The notes under the pieces were generated by a model. The model searched no databases. It had not been told where the DNA came from and saw only the letters and a list, made by a program, of their open reading frames with translations. Below, piece by piece: positions 9,087-18,378 of a stretch of DNA of 64,000 nucleotides (positions are counted from its first letter, which is position 1; the number at the start of each line of letters is the position of its first letter). Made by a program: the position numbers and the translations under genes. The DNA comes from Novosphingobium sp. SG751A. Its GTDB lineage: Bacteria; Pseudomonadota; Alphaproteobacteria; Sphingomonadales; Sphingomonadaceae. The DNA lies in NCBI RefSeq assembly GCF_013149295.1, contig NZ_JABGCB010000003.1, positions 120,631-184,630 of the forward strand, written 5' to 3'.

Positions 9087-9854
9087 ATGGGTTTTGATAG
9101 AGGGCGTCGCGGCAGGGGCCGAGACAAGCGCGACGGGTTCGGCGAAGAAGGTTTCGATCCCTTCATGGGCGGTGGTGACCGCTTTGGTGGTGGCGACCGT
9201 TTCGGCGGCGGCGACCGTTTCGGTGGCGGGCGTGATCGCGGCGGCTTCGGCGGCGGTGATCGTGGCGGCTTCGGCGGCGGCCCGCGTGGCGGCGGCTTCG
9301 GCGGCGGCGGTGGTGGCGGCTTCGGCGGCCCGCGCGGTGGCGGCGGCGGTGGCGGCATGCCCGCCCAGGTCGTTGGCCAAGGCAAGGGCGTCGTGAAGTT
9401 CTTCAACGCTCAAAAGGGTTTCGGCTTTATCCAGCGTGAAGACGGCGGTGAAGATGTGTTCGTGCACATCAGCGCGGTCGAACGCGCCGGTCTTGAAGGT
9501 CTGGCCGAAGGTCAGGGTCTGGAATTCACGCTGGTGGATCGTGGCGGCAAGGTGTCGGCCAGCGATCTGTCGGTCGTGGGTGACGTGATCGCGGTCGCTA
9601 AGCGCGAGCCCGCTGCTCCCCAGCGTCAGCTGACCGGTGAAAAGGCCACCGGCACGGTCAAGTTCTTCAACGCGATGAAGGGCTTCGGCTTCATCACGCG
9701 TGATGACGGCCAGCCCGATGCCTTCGTGCACATCAGCGCGGTCGAACGTTCGGGTCTTCGTGAAATCAACGAAGGCGACCGTCTGGAATTCGACATCGAA
9801 GTCGATCGACGAGGCAAGTACTCGGCGGTCAACCTCTCGCCGCGTCAGGGTTGA
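9087..9854 (+). CDS. Two-domain cold-shock protein with a Gly/Arg-rich N-terminal tail
   Basis: A 255-residue RNA/DNA-binding protein with two cold-shock domains, residues about 98-165 and 187-252, each carrying RNP1 (KGFGFI) and RNP2 (VFVHIS, AFVHIS). Residues 28-90 are a low-complexity Gly-rich tail with GGGDRF three times followed by GG-F/GG-R repeats. I chose ATG 9087 ([10 protein letters not shown]) with GAAGG about 14 bases upstream. A longer frame back to 8964 adds a hydrophobic stretch without a good start. CspA-type proteins are RNA chaperones. The tail resembles RGG domains and may favour multivalent RNA binding or condensation, which is an inference. Confidence 0.9.
   Translation: MGFDRGRRGRGRDKRDGFGEEGFDPFMGGGDRFGGGDRFGGGDRFGGGRDRGGFGGGDRGGFGGGPRGGGFGGGGGGGFGGPRGGGGGGGMPAQVVGQGKGVVKFFNAQKGFGFIQREDGGEDVFVHISAVERAGLEGLAEGQGLEFTLVDRGGKVSASDLSVVGDVIAVAKREPAAPQRQLTGEKATGTVKFFNAMKGFGFITRDDGQPDAFVHISAVERSGLREINEGDRLEFDIEVDRRGKYSAVNLSPRQG
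9168..9221 (+). repeat. 18-bp tandem repeat inside the cold-shock gene
   Basis: Three copies of an 18-base unit encode GGGDRF (residues 28-45) with synonymous differences between copies. This may be a site of slippage and tail-length variation. Confidence 0.75.
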
Positions 9855-9951
9855 TCCCGAACCTCTTGCCTTAAAGAGGACGCATGGCCTCCAATGGGTT
9901 CAGATCTGATTTCCTTTAAGGACAGGTTTGACCCGGGGGCGGCGACAGCAT

Positions 9952-10013
9952 AAACGCGCGCAAATGGCGGCAGGTCCGAACGAATCGGTTCGGGCCGCCG
10001 CCATTTCGCGTTT
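9952..10013. other. Long imperfect inverted repeat between csp and argD
   Basis: AAACGCG (9952-9958) and AAATGGCGGC (9962-9971) pair with GCCGCCATTT (9997-10006) and CGCGTTT (10007-10013). An inner GTCCGAAC/GTTCGGGC continues the stem to a four-base loop, with about 25 base pairs in all. No T-run follows. It could be a leader structure for argD, a terminator for the csp gene, or a small RNA. Confidence 0.6.
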
Positions 10014-10106
10014 GCAGCTTCCGCCGGAAAATTCTGCCAAACATTGTCTGGATTGAAAACCGGCCCCGCGCTTTTGGGGCCATTCTGGAATGCAAAGGAA
10101 CTATCG

Positions 10107-11297
10107 ATGACCATTTCGCCGTTGATGCCTGTTTACCCCCGGACCGCCTTTCGGCCGGTGCGCGGTGAGCATTGCCATCTGATTGGCGAGGATGGCCGCC
10201 GATATCTCGACTTTGCCGCCGGGATTGCCGTAAATCTGCTGGGCCACAGCCATGAAGGGCTGATTTCCGCGATTCAGAAGCAGGCCGCGACGCTGATGCA
10301 TGTGTCAAACCTGTATGGCAGCCCGCATCAGGAAAGCGTGGCCAAGCGGCTGGTGGAACTGACCTTTGCCGACACGGTGTTCTTCACCAATTCGGGCGCC
10401 GAGGCGGTGGAATGCGCGATCAAGACCGCGCGCGCCTATCACCAGCAGGTTGGCAATCTCGACAAGTATGAGCTGATCACCTTCAAGGAGGCGTTCCACG
10501 GGCGCACCATGGGGACGATATCGGCGTCAAATCAGGAAAAGATGCATAAGAATTTCCTGCCGATTCTGCCGGGCTTCAAATATGTCGATTTCGGCGATCT
10601 GGAAGCGGTGAAGGCGGCCATTGGCCCCAACACCGGCGGCATCATGATCGAGCCGATTCAGGGCGAGGGCGGCATCAAGGTGCCCAGCGACGAGTTCCTG
10701 CAGGCTCTGCGCGCGCTGTGCGACGAGCATGACCTGATGCTGATCTTTGACGAGGTTCAGTGCGGCGTGGCGCGTACCGGCACGTTCTATGCCTATGAGC
10801 AATTCGGCGTGGTGCCCGACATTCTCGCGACAGCCAAGGGCATTGGCGGGGGCTTCCCACTGGGCGCTTGTCTGGCCACCGAAAAGGCAGCGCGCGGCAT
10901 GGTCGCGGGCACGCATGGCAGCACCTATGGCGGCAATCCGCTGGCGATGTCGGCGGCCAATGCCGTGCTGGACGCGGTGGCCAATGAGGAATTCATGGCC
11001 CATGTGCGCGATATGGGCGCCAAGCTGACCAGCCGTCTGGAGCAGTTTATCGGCAACTATCCCGATCTGTTCGAACTGGTGCGTGGGCGGGGCCTGATGA
11101 TTGGCCTGAAGATGAAGGTCGAGCCGCGGCCTTTCGTCGCCCATTTGCGCGACAATCACCAGTTGTTGAGCGTTTCGGCGGGTGACAAGACGCTGCGCAT
11201 CCTGCCGCCGCTGGTGATCGACGAGAGCCATATTGACGAGTTCATGGAAAAGCTTTCGGCCGCCGCCGCCAGCTATCAGCCCGAAGAGGTGGCGTGA
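10107..11297 (+). CDS. argD: Acetylornithine/succinyldiaminopimelate aminotransferase
   Basis: A PLP class III aminotransferase of 396 residues, the fourth step of arginine synthesis, converting N-acetylglutamate semialdehyde to N-acetylornithine (and often acting in lysine synthesis). Motifs include [24 protein letters not shown], the GEGGI loop, [14 protein letters not shown], and the PLP lysine in [17 protein letters not shown] 10107 follows AAGGA. A longer frame from 10044 reads through the untranslated leader and is not used. It overlaps argF by one base, so the two are coupled. Confidence 0.95.
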   Translation: MTISPLMPVYPRTAFRPVRGEHCHLIGEDGRRYLDFAAGIAVNLLGHSHEGLISAIQKQAATLMHVSNLYGSPHQESVAKRLVELTFADTVFFTNSGAEAVECAIKTARAYHQQVGNLDKYELITFKEAFHGRTMGTISASNQEKMHKNFLPILPGFKYVDFGDLEAVKAAIGPNTGGIMIEPIQGEGGIKVPSDEFLQALRALCDEHDLMLIFDEVQCGVARTGTFYAYEQFGVVPDILATAKGIGGGFPLGACLATEKAARGMVAGTHGSTYGGNPLAMSAANAVLDAVANEEFMAHVRDMGAKLTSRLEQFIGNYPDLFELVRGRGLMIGLKMKVEPRPFVAHLRDNHQLLSVSAGDKTLRILPPLVIDESHIDEFMEKLSAAAASYQPEEVA

Positions 11298-12223
11298 TGG
11301 CTCGGCGTTTCCTGAACCTCTCCGATGCGGGGGGGGATGCGGTTGTCGCGATGCTGAATGACGCGCTCGACCGCAAGCGGGCGCGCAGCAGTTGGACCAA
11401 GGGGCGCGTCGATGCCGATGCGCCTTTGGATGGCCATGTGCTGGCTATGATCTTTGAGAAGAACTCGACCCGCACGCGCGTGTCTTTCGACATGGCCATG
11501 CGCCAGTTGGGCGGCAGCGCGATTGTGATGGATGCGGGCGGTATGCAGCTTGGTCGCGGTGAGACGATCGCCGATACGGCCCGTGTGCTGAGTCGCATGG
11601 TCGATGCGATCATGATCCGCACCAATGATCATGCCAAAATCGAGGAGCTGGCGCATTATGCCACGGTGCCGGTGATCAACGGCCTGACCGATGCCTCGCA
11701 TCCGTGTCAGATCATGGCGGATCTGCTCACGCTGCTGGAGCGCGGCGTGGCGTTGCCGGGCATGGAGATGGCGTGGCTGGGCGATGGCAACAATGTGCTG
11801 CATTCGCTGATCGAAGCGGCGGGGCTGTTGAAGTTCAACATTCGCGTGGGCGGCCCCAAGGGCTTTGAGCCGGATGGTGCTTTTGTTGAACAGGCCCTCG
11901 CGCGCGGGGCGAAGATCACCTTTACCCAGGATGCGGTTGAGGCTGCTCGCGGGGCTCAGGTGGTGGTCACTGATACCTGGGTGTCGATGGGGCAACCGGG
12001 TGGCGAGGCCGTCATCAAGGCGATGGAGCCCTATCAGGTCAATGATGCGCTGATGGCGCAGGCGGCGCCGGGCGCGCTGTTCCTTCATTGCCTGCCCGCG
12101 CATCGTGGCGAGGAAGTTACCGACAGCGTGATTGACAGTGCGCAGAGCGTTGTCTGGGATGAGGCGGAAAACCGCATTCACGCCCAGAAATCGGTGCTGC
12201 GCTGGGCATTCGGGCAATTGTGA
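11297..12223 (+). CDS. argF: Ornithine carbamoyltransferase
   Basis: Makes citrulline from ornithine and carbamoyl phosphate in arginine synthesis; 308 residues. The carbamoyl-phosphate loop [12 protein letters not shown], the HPCQIMADL motif and [13 protein letters not shown] (ornithine site) are intact. The start ATG overlaps the argD stop (TGATG). A GTG one codon earlier is also possible. The end overlaps the start of hslO (GTGA), making a three-gene coupled run. Confidence 0.96.
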   Translation: MARRFLNLSDAGGDAVVAMLNDALDRKRARSSWTKGRVDADAPLDGHVLAMIFEKNSTRTRVSFDMAMRQLGGSAIVMDAGGMQLGRGETIADTARVLSRMVDAIMIRTNDHAKIEELAHYATVPVINGLTDASHPCQIMADLLTLLERGVALPGMEMAWLGDGNNVLHSLIEAAGLLKFNIRVGGPKGFEPDGAFVEQALARGAKITFTQDAVEAARGAQVVVTDTWVSMGQPGGEAVIKAMEPYQVNDALMAQAAPGALFLHCLPAHRGEEVTDSVIDSAQSVVWDEAENRIHAQKSVLRWAFGQL

Positions 12224-13101
12224 GCACGGGCATGGATTGCGTTCTGCATTTTACCATCCCGTCGCGCGATGCACGGGGACGGGCGGTTCGGCTCGGCCCT
12301 GTGCTCGACCTTGTGCAATCGTCGCATGATTATCCGCCGCCGATCCGCAAGCTGCTGGCCGAGGCGCTGGTGTTGGGGGCGCTGATGGGCGCCTTGCTGA
12401 AGGATCAGGACAGCCAGTTGACCATGCAGGCGCAGACGCAGGATGGCGTGGTTGACCTGTTGGTCTGCGATTATCGCAATGGGGAAGTGCGCGGCTATGC
12501 GCGCCATGACGAGGAGCGTCTGGCGGCTCTGGGCCCAAATCCCACGCTACATGATCTGTTCGGCAAGGGCTATCTGGCCATTACCTTCGATCTGGCCGTG
12601 ACCGGGCAGCGTTATCAGGGGGTTGTGCCGCTGGAGGGCGACTCGCTGGCGCAGGCGTGCCAAGCCTATTTCATCCAGTCCGAGCAGGTGCCGACGCTGA
12701 TCCGTGTCGCGACATCGGATGTGGGTGGCCATTGCGTGGCCGGCGGCTTGCTGGTGCAGCATCTGCCCGAGGGTGAGGAAGGTCGCGCGCGCCTGCATGT
12801 GCAACTCGATCATCCGCATTGGGAGCATGTGGCGGCGCTGGCCGGATCTACGCGTGATGCCGAATTGGTGGATGCCGATCTGGCGCTCGATCAATTGGTT
12901 TGGCGGCTGTTCCATGAAGAGAGCGAAGTGCGCGTGTCGGAAGACGCGCCGCTCAAGCGCGGGTGTCGGTGCAGCGAGGAGCATTACCGCACGATTCTGG
13001 CACGCTTTGGCGAGGCCGAATTGGCCGAAATGCGGGATGAGAATGGCGCGATCACCATCGATTGTGCCTTTTGCTCAAAGCTTTTCCCAATTTCGATGTA
13101 A
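12220..13101 (+). CDS. hslO: Redox-regulated chaperone Hsp33
   Basis: A cytoplasmic holdase activated by oxidation; 293 residues. The C-terminal zinc switch is present as C-x-C ([10 protein letters not shown]) and C-x2-C (DCAFCSKLF) about 27 residues apart. The N-terminal domain has the family stretch [20 protein letters not shown]. The start is a GTG that overlaps the argF stop; ATG 12232 is an alternative. Coupling of hslO to argF has been seen in other alphaproteobacteria, but I cannot compare here. Confidence 0.93.
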   Translation: MSTGMDCVLHFTIPSRDARGRAVRLGPVLDLVQSSHDYPPPIRKLLAEALVLGALMGALLKDQDSQLTMQAQTQDGVVDLLVCDYRNGEVRGYARHDEERLAALGPNPTLHDLFGKGYLAITFDLAVTGQRYQGVVPLEGDSLAQACQAYFIQSEQVPTLIRVATSDVGGHCVAGGLLVQHLPEGEEGRARLHVQLDHPHWEHVAALAGSTRDAELVDADLALDQLVWRLFHEESEVRVSEDAPLKRGCRCSEEHYRTILARFGEAELAEMRDENGAITIDCAFCSKLFPISM

Positions 13102-13143
13102 GGTGGCGCGGTTCTGTCCTGAACCTGCCTCAATAGAGATGGA

Positions 13144-13845
13144 ATGATGACCCAGACTGATGTTCCCGCAGGCCGCAAGGCGGTTGTCCTGCTTTCGGGC
13201 GGACTGGATTCGATGGTTTCGGCGGGTCTGGCTCGCGAGGCTGGCTACGAGATCTATGCGCTGACCATTGACTATAATCAGCGCCACGCCTGCGAGATCG
13301 ATGCGGCAAGGGGGCTGGCCAAGGAACTGGGAGCGGTGCGCCATGTGGTGCTGCCGCTGGATCTGCGCCAGTTTGGCGGCTCGGCGTTGACCGATGACAT
13401 TGACGTGCCCAAGGATGGGCTGGAGCCGGGCATTCCGGTCACCTATGTCCCTGCACGCAATCTGGTGTTTCTGTCATTGACTCTGGCCTGGGCCGAAGCG
13501 GTCGGGGCACGGGACATTTTTATCGGGGTCAATGCGCTCGACTATTCGGGCTATCCCGATTGCCGTCCGGAGTTCATCGCTGGATTTACCGAGGTTGCGC
13601 GATTGGCGACCAAGGCAGGCGATGAAGGTGGCGAATTCACAATCCACGCGCCGCTGCAATTTCTGGGCAAGGGCGATATCGTTCGCGAGGCGGTTCGGCT
13701 GGGGTTGGATGTAGGGCATAGCTGGTCTTGCTATGATCCGCAGCCCGATGGTTCGGCTTGCGGTCTTTGTGACAGTTGCCGTCTGCGTCTTGGCGGTTTT
13801 GCCGAGGCAGGGATCGAAGACAAATTGCGCTACGCCACCAAATAG
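13144..13845 (+). CDS. queC: 7-cyano-7-deazaguanine synthase
   Basis: Converts 7-carboxy-7-deazaguanine to preQ0 on the queuosine pathway using ATP and ammonia; 233 residues. The N-terminal PP-loop VVLLSGGLDSMVSAG and the C-terminal zinc cluster SWSCYDPQPDGSACGLCDSCRLR are intact. Two adjacent ATG codons make the start 13144 or 13147. The other que genes are not in the window. Confidence 0.95.
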   Translation: MMTQTDVPAGRKAVVLLSGGLDSMVSAGLAREAGYEIYALTIDYNQRHACEIDAARGLAKELGAVRHVVLPLDLRQFGGSALTDDIDVPKDGLEPGIPVTYVPARNLVFLSLTLAWAEAVGARDIFIGVNALDYSGYPDCRPEFIAGFTEVARLATKAGDEGGEFTIHAPLQFLGKGDIVREAVRLGLDVGHSWSCYDPQPDGSACGLCDSCRLRLGGFAEAGIEDKLRYATK

Positions 13846-13870
13846 CGCCACCGTTAAAAGCTGCTGATAC

Positions 13871-13910
13871 GGGCCGGGCTCCTCATGGGGTTCCGGCCCA
13901 ATTCTTTTGC
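13871..13910 (+). terminator. Probable terminator after queC
   Basis: GGGCCGG (13871-13877) pairs with CCGGCCC (13893-13899) and is followed by AATTCTTTT. The T-run is weak. Confidence 0.55.
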
Positions 13911-13945
13911 TCGTCAGCCTTTGTCTCTGGCTGGATAAGCCGGAC

Positions 13946-13975
13946 AAAAAGAAGGGGCAGCTTGCGCCGCCCCTT
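13946..13975 (-). terminator. Intrinsic terminator after the OmpA-like gene
   Basis: Read on the minus strand, AAGGGGC pairs with GCCCCTT (forward 13952-13958 and 13969-13975), then CTTTTT. It lies 25 bases beyond the stop codon of the minus-strand gene. Confidence 0.8.
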
Positions 13976-13999
13976 CCATCTTTGCCTGAAAGGCTGGAC

Positions 14000-15112
14000 T
14001 TAGTTGCCCGAACCCGGACCGTAGGTGATTTCCACGCGACGGTTCTGGAGTTCGCGAACGCCATCGGCGGTCGGAACGCGCGGGTTGGCTTCACCAAAGG
14101 CCTGGCTCGAGATCGCCGAGTCAGCGACGCCATGCGAGGTGAAGTAGCCGCGGACCGAAGCGTTACGACGGGCCGACAGACCGATGTTGTACTTGGGCGT
14201 ACCCGAACGGTCGGCATAGCCAGCCAGAACCACCGGAACCGAGGCACAATTGCCATAGGCCTGAATGGCGCTGTCGAGGATCGACGCGGCTTCAGGGGTG
14301 ATGTCGGCCTTATCCCAATCGAAGAACACGATGTAGGGACCCTTGTTGCACACCGGAGCCGGCGGCGGCGGAGGCGGCGGAGGGGGCGGCGGAGGCGGGG
14401 GCGGCGGAGGCGGAGGCGGCGGGGGGGGCGGCGGCGGAGCCACCGGTTCAGCGCCGAAGTTATAGGTCAGCGTCGCCAGCAGCGAGTGCGAGTGGAACGA
14501 TTCCGACAGCGAATTGCCGGTCAGGCCCACGAAACGGTTTGCACCCGGAGCGTTGAAATAGCGATACTTGAGACCCAGATCCCAGTTCTTGCTGATCGGC
14601 GCCCGAATGCCGGCAAGAGCCTGCCAGGCAAAGCCGGTGGCCGAATCGTCCACGCCATTGCTGACCAGCGAGGTCACGTTGAAGCTCTTGACGCGAGCCA
14701 CGCCAACGCCGCCGCCGACAAAGCCCTGCAGGCCATTGTCGGGACCAAAGTCGAGCAGGCCGTTGGCCAAGAAGCTCAGAGCGCTGGTGTTGCCGATAAC
14801 CTGGCTGTTGTCGGCGGTGTAGATCGTGCCGTTGGCCGCTTCAAAAGACTTTGTCTTGACGCGACGATAGCTGGCTTCGGTTTCCAGACGGAAGGGACCG
14901 AAGTCATACCCGACGATGCCGCCGAAGTCATAGCCAAGCTTCGACTTGATGTTGCCAAGAGCGGTGCCGCCCGTGGTGACGTTGGCAAGCGGGTTGGATT
15001 CGACGATGACAGCACCGGCGTCGCCTTCGACGTACCAGGTCTTGTCTTTGGCCAGTGCCGGCGTAGCGAGGGCAGTAGATGCCAGCGCCAAGCCCAAGGC
15101 AATCTTGCGCAT
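14000..15112 (-). CDS. OmpA-like outer membrane protein with polyproline linker
   Basis: A 370-residue outer membrane protein. It has a signal peptide (MRKIALGLALASTALATPALA), an N-terminal eight-stranded beta-barrel (about residues 25-220), a linker with 26 consecutive prolines, and a C-terminal OmpA domain that binds peptidoglycan (VVLAGYADRSGTPKYNIGLSARRN and ELQNRRVEITY). It should tether the outer membrane to the cell wall and may act as a porin. The 26-proline run would need EF-P during translation. The gene is single with its own terminator. Confidence 0.93.
   Translation of the reverse strand: MRKIALGLALASTALATPALAKDKTWYVEGDAGAVIVESNPLANVTTGGTALGNIKSKLGYDFGGIVGYDFGPFRLETEASYRRVKTKSFEAANGTIYTADNSQVIGNTSALSFLANGLLDFGPDNGLQGFVGGGVGVARVKSFNVTSLVSNGVDDSATGFAWQALAGIRAPISKNWDLGLKYRYFNAPGANRFVGLTGNSLSESFHSHSLLATLTYNFGAEPVAPPPPPPPPPPPPPPPPPPPPPPPPPPAPVCNKGPYIVFFDWDKADITPEAASILDSAIQAYGNCASVPVVLAGYADRSGTPKYNIGLSARRNASVRGYFTSHGVADSAISSQAFGEANPRVPTADGVRELQNRRVEITYGPGSGN
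14360..14437 (-). repeat. 26-codon polyproline tract
   Basis: Twenty-six consecutive proline codons (a mix of CCG, CCT and CCC) in the OmpA-like gene, seen on the plus strand as a GGC/GGA/GGG-rich stretch. The mixed codons argue that selection for protein sequence, not simple slippage, keeps the tract. Confidence 0.9.
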
Positions 15113-15274
15113 TTGTTTTCCCCTTGTGCGAGTGAGAGGCTACCAATTGCGCGCAGGTCTAACCCCTCGCTTACAGGCGTGCAAGCCGAGAAATACTTAG
15201 GATCGTTGCAAATTTGCCACAGGTGAGGCAATTTCAATTCTTGGATTGCGGCATTTTGGCCTCTGTATGGCGCC

Positions 15275-15727
15275 TTAAGGCAAAATGCCCGCTAACCTTA
15301 ACGTAGTGATTAACTGGCTCACCGCGCTGCGGGCTTCCGAATCCACCGTGGAGCCCCCGGTTGGCGCGCTGATCGATGAAGGGATTTTCCAGCCCGACGA
15401 ATAGAGCCGGGAGCAGCCGGTGGAACGATCGAAAACCCTCATTCCATCGCTGGGCGTAACATAGAGCCAGTTTCCGCTCTGCCGACAGGCGATCTGACCG
15501 ACATGGCTTGCCCAGTCTCCGGTGGCGCCGGTGCCGATGCTCCAGTTCTGGCCGTCGACAGGCGCGGTGGGCGGCGTGGTCGCGGTGCCCTCGATGGTGC
15601 AGTGCATCAGGGCATCGGCAATGGCGAAGGCTTCGTTGACGTAGAACTCCTTTTGCGCCTGCCCGGAATAGAGGAAGGGGAGGCCGAAGCGAGCGCTGGC
15701 ATTATCGAAAGTGAGGGGATCGCTCAT
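15275..15727 (-). CDS. DUF2793 domain protein, tail fibre-like, end of GTA cluster
   Basis: A 150-residue protein with the DUF2793 pattern near its N-terminus (ARFGLPFLYSGQAQKEFYVN and GQNWSIG). Proteins of this family are found at the distal end of phage and GTA tail operons. The ATG is preceded by AGGAG 8 bases away. It is the last gene of the cluster, downstream of the baseplate protein, where receptor-binding or fibre proteins are common. That role is inferred from place. The final 40 residues are not recognisable. Confidence 0.8.
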   Translation of the reverse strand: MSDPLTFDNASARFGLPFLYSGQAQKEFYVNEAFAIADALMHCTIEGTATTPPTAPVDGQNWSIGTGATGDWASHVGQIACRQSGNWLYVTPSDGMRVFDRSTGCSRLYSSGWKIPSSISAPTGGSTVDSEARSAVSQLITTLRLAGILP

Positions 15728-15769
15728 AGAAATTCTCCTGTTGCTAGGACATCTTGCGCGGGGCAGGGA

Positions 15770-17956
15770 TCACAGGTCGAACAAGTGCAGTGCGTCAGAA
15801 GCCTGATAGGTGCCGATCTGTTTGACCCACAGAGCGCCATGACCATGGGCTGAAACCAGATCGCTTTGCATCGCGGCGGTAAGGATCAGGCTGGCAGAAG
15901 TTACCTCCCAAAAGGCATATGGGGCCGAGGTCGTGCCGTAGCCGACTTGATAGGCTTCCTTTTCCTCTTTGAGCGGGACATCGACATAATCGGACCATAC
16001 CCAGGCGCCCCGGGCCCTTCGGGTCCAACTCAGGCTCAACGAACCATCCGACTGCAGCCCGGCCTGACCCTGTACCGGCGAGAGGGGGCGCGTGGCGATC
16101 CCGCGACAGGCAATCGCGGTTTCGACCGGATCGCTGTCGCCCAGCCCCATGGCCGCGATCAGGCTGCTGGTTGAACTGCCCAGCTTGGTCTTGTCCAACT
16201 CGATTACGGTGTCATCAAGGAGGACGAAGGGCTCGTCGATGGCATGGTTGCCGATGGCCGCTTCGGTTCCGGCGCGCCCGCGCAGCAATTGCTCCAGCCG
16301 CCACCGCGCACCGCCCAGCGGCACCGCCCGACCAAATTGCACGATTTCCGTGCCCAGCAAGGCGCGATTGCTTCCCGCCGACAATTGGCGCAGTGTGGCG
16401 TCGACCAGAGCCAGACTCGCATTGGCCAGTTCGATTTCAACCGCATTATACCGATCCAGCACGTGTGAAGGCCCCGTCGCCAGCACAGTCAGCGCCTTGC
16501 CCAAAGTGGCCAGTTGCCGCCCACTGGTCCCGATCTGGGTCAAGGCCCCGGTGCCATCATCGACATAGAGGACGGCCCCCTTCCACGCGCTGCCTGAGGA
16601 TGAGAGCGCGGCATAGATCAGCCCGGCGTCCCCAGTACTGCTCCCGTCCGAGGGTAGTTCGAAGGCGACGATCCGAGTCTGGCCAACCGCCAGATCGGAG
16701 GCCAGATTGGCCTGCCCGGAGGCTGTGGCCGCCCGGATCAGCGCCTGCGCAGGAGCGATGCGGGTAAGGTTCAGTTCGATCCCCGTGTCGCGCCACTCCC
16801 AATCCTTCACCTGCCAAAGGCCCTGAATCGAGGGCAGTGTCACGCAACTGCCCGGCGCCACCGCCGGATCGAGTTCGGCGCAGCGCCACTGGATCGTTTC
16901 CTGCGACCAGTCATCGCTCTGCACCGCGCCGCATATCAGGCTAAAGGCCTCCTCGCTGGTCGTGCTGACGGGCAGGTCGATCGTCTTGGGCTGGCCCGAA
17001 AGAGCGCCGCCGGGCGCTCGCTGTGATCCAGGCTGATAATCCAGATCGACATCGTAATAGCGCAGCGACCTTGGCGGCGATTTGGCGGGCGGCGTGCGTT
17101 TCCAGCTATAGCCGCCCTTGCCGCCGAAATCCCCGCCGCCCGTGGCCGCGACCGGCTCGTCCAACATGCGCACCGCCGCAACATCCTGCGGCGCAATGGT
17201 CAGCCCTTCGCCATCGGCATTGCAGACAATCGGGATAATCGGCAACCAAGCCGCCAGTGTATCGGCCAGCGGGTCTGAACAGGAAAAACCCAGAACGCCA
17301 TCGACCGGCACATCGACATGAGCATCCTCGACCGCATCCTGCACAAGCGTGGCCAGATTGAGCGTTCCTTCATCGCAAAAGACTTCGAAATTGAGGCTGG
17401 GAATGCGATTGCCAAATTCGCCCAATTGCAGATCCTCAAACACCACATAGGCTGTGCCGCGAAAGGCCGGGCACAGATCGCCGCCCAACAGCGAAGCCAT
17501 CAGCGGGTCGCGTGCCTGATCCTCCGTTCCGTCATGAATACGCAAGGTGCCGCCAACCTTGAGATCGCCCGATGATCCGCGCAGCAATTTGCCATCGGCC
17601 CAGATCCGGCCAATCCCGATGATCGGGCGACTGGCCAGCGCCACGGCAAAGGAGGAGGTATAGCTGTAGGTGGTGGTCGAGGCCTGACCCTTGCCGCCCC
17701 CGCTGGTCGAACTATGCTCGCTCAGATCGGTGGCCCAGATGATCGTGCCGCCCACCCGCATCCGGCCATAATGGCGCGGCAGAGCTGCGCCATAGGTCGA
17801 TGTGGTGACGCTCATGTCTTGCAGGCGCGCGCCCTGACGCTTGCTGGAGGTGCCAAAGATCGCCCCGTCGATCTGGCTGCCCACCAATGCGCCCAGCGCG
17901 CCACCCAAAGGCCCGCCAAAGGCAGTGCCGATCGCCGTGAACAAAATCGTAGCCAT
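15770..17956 (-). CDS. GTA baseplate/host-specificity protein (gp15-like)
   Basis: A 728-residue tail tip protein matching the C-terminal two thirds of RcGTA gp15. It starts with a small Gly/Ala-rich segment (FGGPLGGALGALVGSQIDG) followed by KRQGARLQDMSVTTSTYGAALPRHYGRMRVGGTI, a phage tail-tip signature. A Phage-tail_3-like region lies near residues 180-370 and beta-rich C-terminal domains end in a carbohydrate-binding-like segment. RcGTA gp15 is about 1,300 residues and carries a TIM-barrel domain that I do not see here. AAGGAAG upstream sets the start. Confidence 0.85.
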   Translation of the reverse strand: MATILFTAIGTAFGGPLGGALGALVGSQIDGAIFGTSSKRQGARLQDMSVTTSTYGAALPRHYGRMRVGGTIIWATDLSEHSSTSGGGKGQASTTTYSYTSSFAVALASRPIIGIGRIWADGKLLRGSSGDLKVGGTLRIHDGTEDQARDPLMASLLGGDLCPAFRGTAYVVFEDLQLGEFGNRIPSLNFEVFCDEGTLNLATLVQDAVEDAHVDVPVDGVLGFSCSDPLADTLAAWLPIIPIVCNADGEGLTIAPQDVAAVRMLDEPVAATGGGDFGGKGGYSWKRTPPAKSPPRSLRYYDVDLDYQPGSQRAPGGALSGQPKTIDLPVSTTSEEAFSLICGAVQSDDWSQETIQWRCAELDPAVAPGSCVTLPSIQGLWQVKDWEWRDTGIELNLTRIAPAQALIRAATASGQANLASDLAVGQTRIVAFELPSDGSSTGDAGLIYAALSSSGSAWKGAVLYVDDGTGALTQIGTSGRQLATLGKALTVLATGPSHVLDRYNAVEIELANASLALVDATLRQLSAGSNRALLGTEIVQFGRAVPLGGARWRLEQLLRGRAGTEAAIGNHAIDEPFVLLDDTVIELDKTKLGSSTSSLIAAMGLGDSDPVETAIACRGIATRPLSPVQGQAGLQSDGSLSLSWTRRARGAWVWSDYVDVPLKEEKEAYQVGYGTTSAPYAFWEVTSASLILTAAMQSDLVSAHGHGALWVKQIGTYQASDALHLFDL

Positions 17957-17967
17957 GGTCTGCTTCC

Positions 17968-18378
17968 TTAAAGGTTTGGATCAAGGCGCCAGTGTTCGAC
18001 CATCACGCCATCAGGCATGGCGGGTGAACGCAACACTTGCCGCTGGCCGGCATGAGCGTGGACAAAACTGCCGCCCGAAACGGCGATGACGAAATGCAGC
18101 GTGGCGGCCCCCATGCGCAGCAGGACCACATCGCCGGGCAGGATCGCGCCCTCGACCGCGACAAAACCCCACCGCCCGGCCAGATCCATCGCGCGCTGCG
18201 GATTGGCGTTGCGCCAGGCATAATCGGTGGGCAAATCGCCGGGGCGCCCGACCGCCCGCAGCGCCGCCGCCAGCACGCCCAGACAGTCCAATCCATGTTC
18301 GGGATGGCGGCCATGCAGGCGAAAGCGCGTGCCGACCAGATCCTCGGCGGCCTGCGCCAGATCCAGCGCAAAACTCAT
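17968..18378 (-). CDS. GTA NlpC/P60-type cell wall peptidase (gp14-like)
   Basis: A 136-residue cysteine peptidase that should cut peptidoglycan cross-links to let DNA through the cell wall during delivery. The catalytic Cys32 sits in GLDCLGVLAAAL, His95 in ATLHFVIAVSGG and a third polar position at His107 (FVHAHAG). Its ATG overlaps the stop of the hub gene by four bases (ATGA). Length and position match RcGTA gp14. Confidence 0.88.
   Translation of the reverse strand: MSFALDLAQAAEDLVGTRFRLHGRHPEHGLDCLGVLAAALRAVGRPGDLPTDYAWRNANPQRAMDLAGRWGFVAVEGAILPGDVVLLRMGAATLHFVIAVSGGSFVHAHAGQRQVLRSPAMPDGVMVEHWRLDPNL

Noticed and set aside
9168..9221. Tandem repeats as a CRISPR array
   Set aside because: The repeats have no spacers and encode an in-frame Gly-rich protein segment.
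14355..14440. Simple GGC microsatellite
   Set aside because: It is in frame with the OmpA-like gene, uses mixed proline codons and forms the known type of linker.
15250..15289. Inverted repeat GGCATTTT/AAAATGCC as a GTA terminator
   Set aside because: It overlaps the stop codon of the DUF2793 gene and has no T-run on the minus strand; too weak to call.
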